DNA from: CAYXDO01 sp964463485
GTDB lineage: Bacteria > Myxococcota > Kuafuiibacteriia > Kuafuiibacteriales > Kuafuiibacteriaceae
Direction: 5' to 3'
NCBI GenBank assembly: GCA_964463485.1
Contig: CAYXDO010000172.1
Coordinates: 1-22,648, forward strand
DNA length: 22,648 nt
Below are positions 1 to 7,718 of this stretch, piece by piece. The notes beneath the pieces are model-generated. The model had not been told where the DNA came from. It saw only the letters and a list, made by a program, of their open reading frames with translations, and did no database searches. Each line of letters starts with the position of its first letter. Positions within the stretch are counted from its first letter, which is position 1. Position numbers and translations under genes: made by a program.

Positions 1-334
1 TGGACGAAAACACTCCGCCGATACTCTCAAACTTCAAAAGTGGCACGTCCTCGTGGGCCACGAGCATGCGGCAAGGTGAGTCCGCGAAGCCTACGCGCAG
101 GCAAGATGGTCGGAGGGCTGGGCCGGGCTTGGTTGGGGCGCAGCCTGGTTGGCGCGATCGACGGCGTCGACAATTCGCTCGAGGATCGGGAGGCGCTTTG
201 GAAGATCTCCCTCCACCATGGTCAGAATCTAGGGACTCATCGGAACGCCAAGGATCGTCGCAGTCGCCGTCGGCGCGTTCGAGACTTTCCAAAGCCGACC
301 GTTGTACGAGGACCGGCACTCGCAAGTCACCGAG
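1..334. other. No convincing gene; left edge
   Basis: This stretch lies downstream of the minus-strand DUF2461 gene. Plus-strand open frames here are rich in Arg, Gly and Ser and look like by-products of high GC. The only candidate is a 42-residue minus-strand frame, listed separately. No tRNA, no terminator with a T-run and no repeat was seen. Confidence 0.5.
91..219 (-). CDS. Possible 42-aa small protein
   Basis: A short minus-strand frame begins at ATG (219), with an in-frame stop three codons upstream, so it cannot extend further. The predicted peptide begins MVEGDLPKRLPILERIV and ends with a Pro/Gln/Ala-rich tail. Codon third positions are GC-rich, as in the neighbouring genes. No good ribosome binding site precedes the ATG, and the family is not recognised. 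It lies about 115 bases downstream of the DUF2461 gene on the same strand, so it could be a small co-transcribed gene, a decayed gene end, or chance. Confidence 0.2.
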   Translation of the reverse strand: MVEGDLPKRLPILERIVDAVDRANQAAPQPSPAQPSDHLACA

Positions 335-1039
335 TCACGCCTCGAGGCCGAGCGTCTGGGCCAGGAACGCCGCGTACGGGTGCGCTTCCTTGAAGGACTT
401 GGCGACGAGCTCGAGGAAGCCCGGTCCGGTGACTTCGGCCGAATCGAGATTGATCATCGCCGTGTGGTCCTTCCGCTTGAGCGCGTCCGCGAGCGGGTGG
501 TCGACCGCGTACCCTCGAGGCACCCGAGTCAGCGACTCACCGCGGAGCGCCCACCCTTTCTTCTCCAGGGACTCGGTGGCGCGCTCGTAGTCCTTTGGCC
601 GACTCACGATCCCGTCCCTGATTTTGCCGAGCGTGGGCGAGTCGGGCTGCCAGATTCCAACTCCTAGGAGGCACTCCTCCGGGGCGAGGTGAAGGTAGAA
701 GCCTGGGGCGTGGACGTCCTTGGCCGATGCGTGCCGGAAATGAGCCGCTGCGTGAGTCTTGTACGGGCTCTTGTCCTTGGCGAAGCGAGTGTCGCGGTAA
801 ATCCGAAACATCGAGCCACCGCTCGGCCGCGGATCGGCCACGAAGTTGGGGCTGATTTTGGCGAGCTCCCCAGCAAAGTCACCGATGAACGAGAGCAGCG
901 GTCCCTTCACCGCGGACTCATACCGGGCTCGTTGGGCCTCGAACCAAGCGCGGTCGTTGTTCGCCGCGAGCTCCCGCAAGAACTGAAACAACTCAGGACT
1001 GAAGTGGGCGCGTGTTGCCTTCTGTGTTGCCTTGGCCAC
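335..1039 (-). CDS. DUF2461 family protein (TIGR02453)
   Basis: A 234-residue protein starting with GTG; an AAGGTG sequence just upstream is a plausible ribosome binding site. It has the look of the DUF2461 family: an N-terminal FSPELFQFLRELAANNDRAWF stretch, then the hallmark FRIYRDTRFAKDKSPYK block around residues 77-94, followed by a small beta region with GVGIWQPDS. Length is normal for the family (about 220-230). Its biochemical role is unknown; it is predicted cytoplasmic with no signal peptide. It is divergent from the next plus-strand material and has no obvious functional link to the chemosensory genes. The family assignment rests on recognised motifs; no function is claimed. Confidence 0.88.
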   Translation of the reverse strand: MAKATQKATRAHFSPELFQFLRELAANNDRAWFEAQRARYESAVKGPLLSFIGDFAGELAKISPNFVADPRPSGGSMFRIYRDTRFAKDKSPYKTHAAAHFRHASAKDVHAPGFYLHLAPEECLLGVGIWQPDSPTLGKIRDGIVSRPKDYERATESLEKKGWALRGESLTRVPRGYAVDHPLADALKRKDHTAMINLDSAEVTGPGFLELVAKSFKEAHPYAAFLAQTLGLEA

Positions 1040-1198
1040 GGCGCACCTTGCCGCGCTCCTGTCGGCAGGTCAACCCGACGCTCGAGCGGCTCGAGTCCTA
1101 CCGCCAGACAAGGTGGCGGGAAGATTCCTCCGCCGCGTCGAAAAGGAGGGATCGCTGGCCGCGAATTCTCTCGATTCGGCTGAACCAAAATAGGTTGA

Positions 1199-1588
1199 TC
1201 GGTCCGCTCCACATCTGCTAGGCAGGGCCCGTGTTGGAACTCCGTAGGCGCCGACGCCGGCTTCAGCTTCCAGGGACTCACCCCGCGAGGAGAGCTCGTC
1301 TATGCGCTGCAAGGTTCTGCGGAGGGGGATATCGAACGCTTGGGCGGATATTTCTTGGGCGCCATGCGGGTTGCGGAGGTCTTGGAGCCCCTCGTCATGG
1401 GTGAAATCGCACGCCTCGGCCAAGCCGAGACCCTCGATCGAGCTCGGTTGACATTGGGCGTCAACCTCGTACCGTACCCGGTCGAATCTCCGTCGATGAT
1501 GATCCACACGAGTTACGCGTACACGGTCAACCAAGGCGTCGACGCCGACGACAATCGGTTCATCATCCAGCTCGCGGTAGGTTTCTGA
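1199..1588 (+). pseudogene. 3' remnant of an outer-membrane porin-like gene
   Basis: An open frame without any ATG or GTG runs from just after a stop (1196-1198) to TGA at 1586-1588. The first possible start is TTG at 1340. The translation reads like the end of a phosphate-selective-porin (O/P-type) beta barrel. It has alternating hydrophobic/polar strands (RGELVYAL, GGYFLGAMR, RARLTLGVNLVPYP, HTSYAYTVNQ) and ends in FIIQLAVGF, with the terminal Phe typical of barrel proteins. Such porins usually have 350-450 residues; at most about 125 codons remain, and no matching N-terminal part lies in the 160 bases back to the DUF2461 start. A 5' deletion is the simplest reading. Its TGA overlaps the next ATG (TGATG), so it may still act in translational coupling. 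A short real gene starting at TTG 1340 is less likely, since barrel-like sequence extends upstream of it. Confidence 0.5.
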
Positions 1589-2139
1589 TGTCCAGGTGGC
1601 CCTTCTTCGTTTCGCTCCTGTGGGTTCCCGTCGCGGCGACTGCGGCAGAGGTCCCTGTGGATCGGCAGGCGATGCTCATCGCTCGGGTGCTGAGTTACGA
1701 TGCGAATCAGCCGGCGCGCGTTGCGGACGGGCTCAAAGCGTTGGTGTTGCACGATGCGAGTGATCCTTCGTCGCTCACGCTCGCGCGAGACATCTCGAAG
1801 GTGCTCGAATCGACCACCGTGAGCGGCGTCGCGATCGTGGCGCGATCGGCCTCGTACTCATCGGCGTCCGCGCTCGAGTCCTTGGTCGGCAGGGACACTT
1901 TCGACTTCATCTACGTTTGTGACGGGCTCGAGGGTGCGATTCCGAGCATCGTGAGTGTCGCCAACAAGCTCCGGGTTCCGACCTTTGCAGGGCGTAGCAA
2001 GTACGTAGAGCTCGGGGTCGCGGTGGGTATCGTGCCGGACGCGAAAAAGAGTCGCCTCGTCGTCCATCTCGCCCAAGCGAAGAGCCAGGGCATGATGCTG
2101 AGCGCGTCGGTGCTCGGTCTGGCCAAAGTGATCCGCTGA
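1588..2139 (+). CDS. YfiR/DUF4154-like periplasmic protein
   Basis: A 183-residue exported protein. Residues 1-20 are a signal peptide (MSRWPFFVSLLWVPVAATAA). The mature part follows the YfiR/DUF4154 plan: an early LIARVLSYD helix/strand, a V-L-H-D strand, FIYVCDGLE near residue 112, a YVELGVAVGIV strand, then LVVHLAQAKSQGMMLSASVLGLAKVI, matching the family's conserved end (asn/ala-rich helix, S-x-x-L-x-L-A-x-V). In Pseudomonas, YfiR is a periplasmic repressor of the diguanylate cyclase YfiN, so a periplasmic sensing or inhibitory role is reasonable. Here no cyclase is adjacent; instead the gene heads the chemosensory run, 40 bases before cheW. Only one Cys is present in the mature protein, so the disulfides of the Pseudomonas protein are absent. 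Start is fixed by the TGATG overlap with the porin remnant. Confidence 0.6.
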   Translation: MSRWPFFVSLLWVPVAATAAEVPVDRQAMLIARVLSYDANQPARVADGLKALVLHDASDPSSLTLARDISKVLESTTVSGVAIVARSASYSSASALESLVGRDTFDFIYVCDGLEGAIPSIVSVANKLRVPTFAGRSKYVELGVAVGIVPDAKKSRLVVHLAQAKSQGMMLSASVLGLAKVIR

Positions 2140-2179
2140 TCCGAGTGTCGGCGTGACCCAGGCGTGGTAGAGTTCCGTC

Positions 2180-2656
2180 GTGTCGATCGAGGGTAGGAAC
2201 CCTGACCAGGCCGACCGCGCCACAACCCCGAGCGGTGCGGCCGAGGATTGGCTCGTCTTTCGTTGCGGTGGGCCCTATGGGATTCCAGCGAGAACGGTCG
2301 AGCACGTCGATGCGTTGCTTCGCATCGCGGCGGTGCCTTTGGCGCCGAGCCTCGTGATGGGTGTGACCCATCTGCGTGGCCGTGTTCTCACGGTGATCGA
2401 CGGGGGTGCGTTGTTCGAGCATACGACGGACAAACAGAGTGGTCGCTTGCTGACCCTATCGCTCTCGGGCCGGCTGATCGCGCTGTTGGTCGAATCGGTC
2501 GTGGGTGTGTTTGGTTTGGACCAGGGGCAGGTCCGACCGCTGGCGCGTCCCGAGACGATGATTCACGGTCGCGCTCAAATCGAAGGGTTTGGTTTGGTTT
2601 CGCTCGTCGACCCCGAGTTGATGCTGGGAAAGATTCTCAGCTCGAGGGGCAAATGA
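2180..2656 (+). CDS. cheW: CheW-like coupling protein
   Basis: A 158-residue cytoplasmic protein with a GTG start and only a weak AGAG ribosome site upstream. After a polar N-terminal tail of about 20 residues, the CheW fold is visible: WLVFRCGGPYGIPARTVEHVD, then VMGVTHLRGRVLTVIDGGALF (the usual G-x-x-x-x-R-G-x-x-x-x-V-I-D block), LIALLVESVVGVFGL, and a final GFGLVSLVDPELML. CheW proteins link receptor tips to the CheA P5 domain in the signalling array. It sits directly upstream of a second CheW-like gene (4-base ATGA overlap) and cheA, so it most likely serves this CheA. Length and motifs are ordinary for the family. Confidence 0.85.
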   Translation: MSIEGRNPDQADRATTPSGAAEDWLVFRCGGPYGIPARTVEHVDALLRIAAVPLAPSLVMGVTHLRGRVLTVIDGGALFEHTTDKQSGRLLTLSLSGRLIALLVESVVGVFGLDQGQVRPLARPETMIHGRAQIEGFGLVSLVDPELMLGKILSSRGK

Positions 2657-3021
2657 GCACACTCAGCGTGCTGGAGCTCTTCGTCGCCGATCAGAGATTG
2701 GCTTGTGAGGCGAGCCATGTTCGGGTGAGTCGCGGGCTCGCGGGTCCGAGCCTTTCGCGGTTGTTGGGACGTGCAGATTCTGCGGGCTCGCTTTGTATCG
2801 AAGTCACCGCCCCGAGCCGTCGCTGCGTATTTTCGGGGGTCGATCGCGCGTTCGTACGAGACCTCGACGAGCGGCAGTTCGTGCGCCTCCCGAGGATTCT
2901 CGGGGAGCTTGGTTGTCCGGCGTGGATGAGGGGTGTGGCAGAGTTTCAGGAAGGGTTGGCCATTTGGGTGGACCTGGTGGCGCTCGCGGAGGCATCGCTG
3001 GTCGAGGCGCCCCGTGAGTGA
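2653..3021 (+). CDS. Degenerate second CheW-like protein
   Basis: A 122-residue protein whose ATG overlaps the stop of the preceding cheW (ATGA) and which has GAGGGG four bases upstream. It in turn overlaps the cheA start by 8 bases. The overall pattern is that of a short CheW: an N-terminal LELFVADQRLACEASHVRV strand pair, a middle CVFSGVDRAFVRD, RLPRILGELG, and an ending WMRGVAEFQEGLAIWVDLVALAE that resembles the CheW/CheA-P5 terminus. The central R-G-x-x-x-x-V-D coupling block is missing, and the protein is shorter than a standard CheW (about 140-170). It may be a decayed or specialised coupling subunit. Position between cheW and cheA supports a role in the array, but the assignment relies partly on context. 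Confidence 0.55.
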   Translation: MSTLSVLELFVADQRLACEASHVRVSRGLAGPSLSRLLGRADSAGSLCIEVTAPSRRCVFSGVDRAFVRDLDERQFVRLPRILGELGCPAWMRGVAEFQEGLAIWVDLVALAEASLVEAPRE

Positions 3022-5482
3022 CGATACCGCGGAGCTGTTGGCGGAGTTTCGTGCGATCGCGCGCGAGCGTACTCAACGAATCAGCTTACATTGGGTGGAG
3101 ATCGAGCGCGGAGGAGACGTCTCGAAGACCTCCAAGGACTTGTTCCGTGAGCTTCATACTCTGAAGGGCGAGGCTCGAATGATGGGTCTGGCGGAGGTCG
3201 CAGGGATCGCTCACGCCGCCGAGGACTTTCTCCTGGTCGCGCAGAAGCACGGCTTTCAGGTCCCGCCCGCGTTTGGAAACATGCTGCTCGAGGCCGTCGA
3301 CGCGGTGCTCGCGCTGGTCGATGGAGGGCCGAAGAGGATCGACGCTTCGGCGATCCAACAATCCTTCGCGGCGCTCAAGGCTTCGCTGAGCGCGCCCACG
3401 GCAAGCGTGGGTTCGAAGCCTCCTGAGAGTGCTCCGGCACGTCCTGGCATGATCGAAGATGGAGTCACCGAGACGATGGATCGGCGGGTGCTGCTCGACG
3501 CGGTTCGTCGCGGCGCGCAGGCAGGCGAGCTGAGTCCGCCCAAGCCGCTCCCGCGCGCCACCACTTCGAGTGGCGGACTCATCCCGGCCGCGCGTCCGTC
3601 CGAGTCGGAGGTCAGCGCGCCTGCGTCCAAGCCTGCCTCAGCAGCTCCGGCCGCGAGGAGCTCGTCTGGGTTTGGAACGGGCTCGTCTCCGCCGGGGCGC
3701 GCACCTTCGAGCGTCGGCAAGCCCAGCCAGTCCGACGCGCCTGGAGCTGCGGGCTCGGACCGTCCGGCCCATTCCGGACCCGAGGAGCTCTCGCTCTGGG
3801 GCGGCCCGACGGCGGCCACCGAGGCTCAGACTGGGTCTCGGTCAGCGTTCAAAGAGACGGCCTTCGTTCGAGTAGATGGGCAGGACCTGGAGGCCGTGGG
3901 TGAGTCGGTCGACTGGCTGGTCGCGCACCAGGGTCCGGAGCTCCGAAAACTGAGACAGCTCCGGGACTCCGCGCGTCGGCTGCAGGCCATCTCGGGAGAC
4001 CACAAGACCACCTCGCAGATGCGCGCCACCCTCGACGCGCTCGTGGAAGAGGCCGAGCAACGGGTCGATCTCACCCATCGCCTCGAGCACCGTTTGCGAC
4101 GACTGAGAATGGTGCCGATTCGAGATCTGTTCGCCCGCTACGTTCGGACGGTTCGTGATTTGGCGCAGAGTCAGGGCAAGGAGGTCAGGACCGTGCTGCG
4201 CGATCAGGGATCGCGCATCGACCGACAGTCTCTCGAGCGCCTCTACGAGCCCCTGTTGCACTTGGTGCGCAACTCCGTCGACCACGGCATCGAAGATCCA
4301 AAAGCGCGCGTGATTGCAGGAAAACCGCCTTCCGGGACCATTTATTTGGGCGCGGAGCACATGGGTTCGTTTCTTCGCATCACGGTGGAAGACGACGGAG
4401 CGGGTGTCGATCCAGAGCGAGTGCGTTCGGCGATCGTCGACCAGGGCATGGTCGAGCCCGCCGTTGCCGCCGCGATGGGCACGGAGGAGCTTCTGGGGAC
4501 GCTCTTCGTCGCTGGGTTCACGACGCGGTCGACGACGAGTGAGCTTTCCGGTCGAGGGTACGGGCTGGACATCGTCAAGTGGGAGATCGAGCGGCTCGGC
4601 GGCTCGGTCGGTATTTCGAGCGCGCTCGGGCGCGGGACTCGGATAGAGCTCCGGACGCCCTTCTCCGCCAGCGCTACGCGCGTGGTTCGTTTCCGAATCA
4701 GGGACTCCGGTTTTGCACTTCCCGTCAGCGCGGTCGGCTCGGTCCTGGAGCTCGCCGGGCGTTCGACGTCCGAGGAGCTCGGTCGAAAGCTCGTCCGCAT
4801 CGACGACGAGTGGGTACCGATGGTCGCAGCGGAGCGCGCGGTGTTTGGTGGCTCCGTGTCCGAGCCCAGTCATGGGTTTCTTATTCTCGTCCATTATTCG
4901 GAGATCCGCGTGGCGCTCGTCGTCTCGGAACCTCCTGCCCACGCCGAGGTCGTCATCAAACCGCTCGGTGACGTGCTCGACTCGGTGCGGCTCGTGACGG
5001 GCGCTGGGATCCTCGAACGCGACGAGATCGCGCTGATCTTGAATCCTGGAGAGTTGGTCTCCCGCGCCTACGGAACGAGAGTCGCGCTCGCAGAGCCAAC
5101 CACGACCAAAGGCCCACAGCGCGTGCTGCTCGTCGAAGACTCCGCGATCACACGGCGGATGGTCGCTCAGATCCTCAGGAGCTTCGGCTACCAGGTGTTG
5201 GAGGCTGGAAACGGTCTGCAAGGACTAGATGTCGCACTCAATACGCCGATCGACCTCTTGCTCACCGACCTCGACATGCCCGAGATGGACGGCATCACGA
5301 TGATCAAGAAGGTCCGCGCCGAGACTCGCCTCGAGGCGCTCCCGATCGTCGTGCTCTCGACGCGCGGCAGCGAGGAGGACAAGCGACTGGCCTCGGCCGC
5401 CGGCGCAGACGCCTACCTCACCAAGAACTCGTTCTCCGAGGCGAGGCTTCGCGAGATCCTCGAAAGGCAGCTCGGGAGCTGA
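3014..5482 (+). CDS. cheA: CheA hybrid histidine kinase with C-terminal receiver
   Basis: An 822-residue chemosensory kinase, starting at GTG 3014 with GAGG six bases upstream and overlapping the preceding gene by 8 bases. Domains: Hpt (about 5-110) with phospho-accepting His48 in ELHTLKGEARMMG; a Pro/Ala/Ser-rich linker (about 120-290) with no clear P2 domain; dimerisation helices (296-370); the ATPase domain with N box Asn420 (HLVRNSVDHGIED), EDDGAGVD (459-466) and GRGYGLDI (513-520); a CheW-like P5 (about 545-695); and a receiver (about 702-820) with Glu708/Asp709, phospho-acceptor Asp752 (TDLDMPEMDG) and Lys804. All catalytic elements look intact. The architecture matches FrzE-type CheA-CheY fusions of Myxococcus. 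The attached receiver may be an output or a phosphate sink, because no stand-alone CheY is seen. It is followed one base later by cheB. Confidence 0.95.
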   Translation: MSDDTAELLAEFRAIARERTQRISLHWVEIERGGDVSKTSKDLFRELHTLKGEARMMGLAEVAGIAHAAEDFLLVAQKHGFQVPPAFGNMLLEAVDAVLALVDGGPKRIDASAIQQSFAALKASLSAPTASVGSKPPESAPARPGMIEDGVTETMDRRVLLDAVRRGAQAGELSPPKPLPRATTSSGGLIPAARPSESEVSAPASKPASAAPAARSSSGFGTGSSPPGRAPSSVGKPSQSDAPGAAGSDRPAHSGPEELSLWGGPTAATEAQTGSRSAFKETAFVRVDGQDLEAVGESVDWLVAHQGPELRKLRQLRDSARRLQAISGDHKTTSQMRATLDALVEEAEQRVDLTHRLEHRLRRLRMVPIRDLFARYVRTVRDLAQSQGKEVRTVLRDQGSRIDRQSLERLYEPLLHLVRNSVDHGIEDPKARVIAGKPPSGTIYLGAEHMGSFLRITVEDDGAGVDPERVRSAIVDQGMVEPAVAAAMGTEELLGTLFVAGFTTRSTTSELSGRGYGLDIVKWEIERLGGSVGISSALGRGTRIELRTPFSASATRVVRFRIRDSGFALPVSAVGSVLELAGRSTSEELGRKLVRIDDEWVPMVAAERAVFGGSVSEPSHGFLILVHYSEIRVALVVSEPPAHAEVVIKPLGDVLDSVRLVTGAGILERDEIALILNPGELVSRAYGTRVALAEPTTTKGPQRVLLVEDSAITRRMVAQILRSFGYQVLEAGNGLQGLDVALNTPIDLLLTDLDMPEMDGITMIKKVRAETRLEALPIVVLSTRGSEEDKRLASAAGADAYLTKNSFSEARLREILERQLGS

Positions 5483-5483
5483 G

Positions 5484-6524
5484 ATGCGAGACGATCCCAT
5501 CACCGTGCTGATCGCGGACGACTCCAAGCTCGTCCGACGGGTGATTCGCACTCATCTGCAGACCGACACGAGGATCAAGGTCGTCGGCGAAGCGACGAAC
5601 GGTCGCGAGGCGGTGGACCTCGCCGTGGCGCACACTCCGCGTGTGATCACGATGGACCTGGACATGCCCGAGATGGGTGGGATTCAAGCGATCGAACAAA
5701 TCATGGCGTCGGCACCTACGCGCATCTTGGTGGTGACGGATCTGCCAAAGTACGCGGGCGCAGACGGCACGTTCGAGTGTATCTCGCGGGGAGCTTTGGA
5801 GGTGGTGCTCAAGCCTTCGGCGATGGGAGGCGGAGTGAGTTTGATCGATCGGATCGTCGAGCTCTCGACGGTGCCGGTGGTTCCTCATTTTTCGGCTCGT
5901 GCGGCTGCGCGCAGGAGGCGCCGGCAGGCATCGACGTTGATCGGGGCCCCGAGTGTAGTGGTGGTGGGTTCGTCGACGGGGGGCCCCGGCGCGCTCGCGC
6001 GTATGTTGGAGCGGCTCGACACGATCAATTTTCCGCTGGTGGTCGTCCAGCACCTGTCGGAGCCGTTCGTCGAAGCCTTCGTGGAGTGGCTCAGGACGAG
6101 GACGAAGCTTCCGGTCGAAGAGGGTACGGGCGGCACTCTGCGACCAGGAACCGTGTACGTCGTGGCCCGTGGCGCGCACATGCGAGTGACGAGTCGCAAC
6201 CACGACCTTTTCCTAGCGGAGAGCTCGGAGCCTGCACGGAGCGGCCACATTCCGGCCATCGACGTCTTGTTCGAGTCCGCTGCCGAGGCTTCGGGTCCAC
6301 GGGCTGTCGGCGTGTTGCTCACCGGCATGGGGCGCGACGGCGCGAACGGCCTGCTGAAGATTCGCCAAGCCGGCGGCCACACGATCGCGCAGGACGAAGA
6401 GAGCTGCGCGGTCTACGGAATGCCCAAGGCTGCGGTGGAGCTTGGCGCCGTAGGCTCGCAGCTCGAGCCCGCGGAGATCGCCAACGAGCTCGACAAGATC
6501 TCGAGGGGAGCGCAGGAGAGTTAG
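5484..6524 (+). CDS. cheB: CheB receptor methylesterase/deamidase
   Basis: A 346-residue standard two-domain CheB. The receiver domain (1-125) has Asp12/Asp13, phospho-acceptor Asp58 in MDLDMPEMGG and Lys110 in VLKP. An Arg-rich linker (about 138-152) leads to the esterase domain with the full catalytic triad: Ser164 (GSSTGGP), His190 (VVQHLSEPF) and Asp285 (LLTGMGRDGA). The family's CAVYGMPKAA segment is present near the end. It removes methyl groups from receptor glutamates, tuned by phosphorylation from CheA; the two downstream chemoreceptors are the obvious substrates. The start lies one base after the cheA stop, with GGGAG in the cheA end as ribosome site. It is a useful control for the mutated CheB-like domain encoded at 10044-11744. 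Confidence 0.95.
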   Translation: MRDDPITVLIADDSKLVRRVIRTHLQTDTRIKVVGEATNGREAVDLAVAHTPRVITMDLDMPEMGGIQAIEQIMASAPTRILVVTDLPKYAGADGTFECISRGALEVVLKPSAMGGGVSLIDRIVELSTVPVVPHFSARAAARRRRRQASTLIGAPSVVVVGSSTGGPGALARMLERLDTINFPLVVVQHLSEPFVEAFVEWLRTRTKLPVEEGTGGTLRPGTVYVVARGAHMRVTSRNHDLFLAESSEPARSGHIPAIDVLFESAAEASGPRAVGVLLTGMGRDGANGLLKIRQAGGHTIAQDEESCAVYGMPKAAVELGAVGSQLEPAEIANELDKISRGAQES

Positions 6525-7687
6525 TGTCGAGCGACCGAGTAGGCTACACCTATTTCTTCCGCGAGCCTCGTGCGCTCGATGCGGCGCTGTCTCTCTTCAG
6601 CTCGAACGAGGTTGTCTCGATCTGGTGTGCCGGAGTCTCGACGGGAGAAGAGGCCTACTCCTATTCGATCATGGCTCGCGAGCGAAACCTCGAGGCCACC
6701 ATCATCGCTTCGGACCTCGAAGAGCAGGCCCTGGCGTTCGCTCGAGCCGGGCGCTACTCTGATCGCGCGCTCCGGCGCGCCGGACCCAGGATCAAGGAGC
6801 GATGGTTCCAGCATGACCGGGAGTCTTGGGTGGTCGTCGAGCGGGCTCGACGAGGCGTGAGGTTCCTCGCTCACGACGTTCGTCAAGCCCCACTCGAGCC
6901 ACCGATCGGCGGCTTCCACATCGTCTCGTGTCGGCACCTCCTCATTTATCTGGGCAAGCACGAGGTCGAGCCAGTCATCGAAAAGTTTCGAAGTGTGCTC
7001 GCGCCCAACGGTGTGCTGGTGCTGGGTCTCGCTGAGCGACTCGGCGGCAGCGCGCTGAGTCGCATAGGATTCGAGGTCGTGCACCTCGAGGGTGCGTCCG
7101 TGTATCGAAGGGTCGAACCCAAGCGGATTCAGGAGACCAAAGCCCGTCGCATCGAAGTTCCAGGCTCGCAACCCGCTCCGAGCGATGGATCGGCCCGGGC
7201 CTCACAACCCATCACTCAGCCCAGTCGGCGGTCGTCCGCGCCTCCCGGCCAGGAATCGAGGCCTTCGACGGCGCCCTCGAAGAGAGTACAGGCCCTCCGC
7301 CTCCAAGGAGACCGCGCGCTCGATCGCGGCGACCCGACGCTCGCCCTCGAGAGTTACGAGACGGCACTTCGAGAGGCGCCGCTGACCGCCGACCTCCATC
7401 TGCGATCGGCCCTGTGTGCGCTCGCTTCAGGCGACGCCGGCACCGCGAAGGGTAGGCTTCGGCGGGCCCTTTTCCTCGACCCCGATTGTTGGCCGGCCGC
7501 GCTGCTCTTGGCTGAGCTCTTTCGTTCGACCCAGGACATGTCGCGTTATTTGATCCAAGCCGAGCAAGGCATGCGCGCGCTCGGCGGGGTGACCTCAGAG
7601 GAGCTCGCGCCCTTCGTCACCGGTCAAAATGCTGCGGCGGAGTGGGTACGGAGGATGCGCAAAGTGGCCTCGACGGTTCGGAGTTGA
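6524..7687 (+). CDS. cheR: CheR-like methyltransferase, no N-domain, C-terminal TPR
   Basis: A 387-residue protein beginning at GTG 6524, whose first base is the last base of the cheB stop; AGGAG lies five bases upstream. The SAM-dependent methyltransferase core is clear: YFFREP (10-15) where the catalytic domain normally begins, IWCAGVSTGEEAYS (33-46) for SAM binding, ASDLEEQALAFARAGRYS (62-79), and IVSCRHLLIYL (133-143). A Pro/Ser/Arg linker (about 200-253) leads to TPR-like helices (254-335; LRLQGDRALDRGDPTLALESYETAL). CheR normally starts with a helical N-domain of some 70-90 residues, which is absent here; no start exists upstream in frame that avoids cheB sequence. The usual Asn of CRN-x-x-IY is His138. 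It probably methylates the two local receptors, but activity is less certain than for CheB. Confidence 0.85.
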   Translation: MSSDRVGYTYFFREPRALDAALSLFSSNEVVSIWCAGVSTGEEAYSYSIMARERNLEATIIASDLEEQALAFARAGRYSDRALRRAGPRIKERWFQHDRESWVVVERARRGVRFLAHDVRQAPLEPPIGGFHIVSCRHLLIYLGKHEVEPVIEKFRSVLAPNGVLVLGLAERLGGSALSRIGFEVVHLEGASVYRRVEPKRIQETKARRIEVPGSQPAPSDGSARASQPITQPSRRSSAPPGQESRPSTAPSKRVQALRLQGDRALDRGDPTLALESYETALREAPLTADLHLRSALCALASGDAGTAKGRLRRALFLDPDCWPAALLLAELFRSTQDMSRYLIQAEQGMRALGGVTSEELAPFVTGQNAAAEWVRRMRKVASTVRS

Positions 7688-7711
7688 CTCCCGAACGCGA
7701 CCGGTTCGGAG
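7688..7711 (+). promoter_or_regulatory. Hairpin holding a Shine-Dalgarno
   Basis: CTC(C)CGAAC at 7688-7696 pairs with GTTCGGAG at 7704-7711: eight pairs with one bulged C and a seven-base loop. It lies just after the cheR stop and its 3' arm contains GGAG, the likely ribosome site for the ATG at 7719. It could restrict translation of the reductase gene or stabilise the upstream message. There is no T-run, so it is not a standard terminator. Confidence 0.3.
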
Positions 7712-7718
7712 CTTTGTC

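Noticed and set aside
1079..1088. CGCTCGAGCG palindrome
   Set aside because: CTCGAG-type words recur throughout coding sequence here, so this is probably composition.
1032..1193. Possible 53-codon plus-strand frame from TTG with a coding-like end
   Set aside because: Starts inside the 5' end of the DUF2461 gene, has no ribosome site and no family; it may be a shadow plus chance.
3842..5221. 459-codon minus-strand frame opposite cheA
   Set aside because: Antisense to a clearly functional kinase with intact motifs; its composition (Arg/His/Asp-rich) is a reading shadow.
5777..6523. Upstream extension of the cheR frame
   Set aside because: Lies wholly within cheB in another frame, is Arg/Gly-rich, and GTG 6524 has a good ribosome site and begins at the expected catalytic block.
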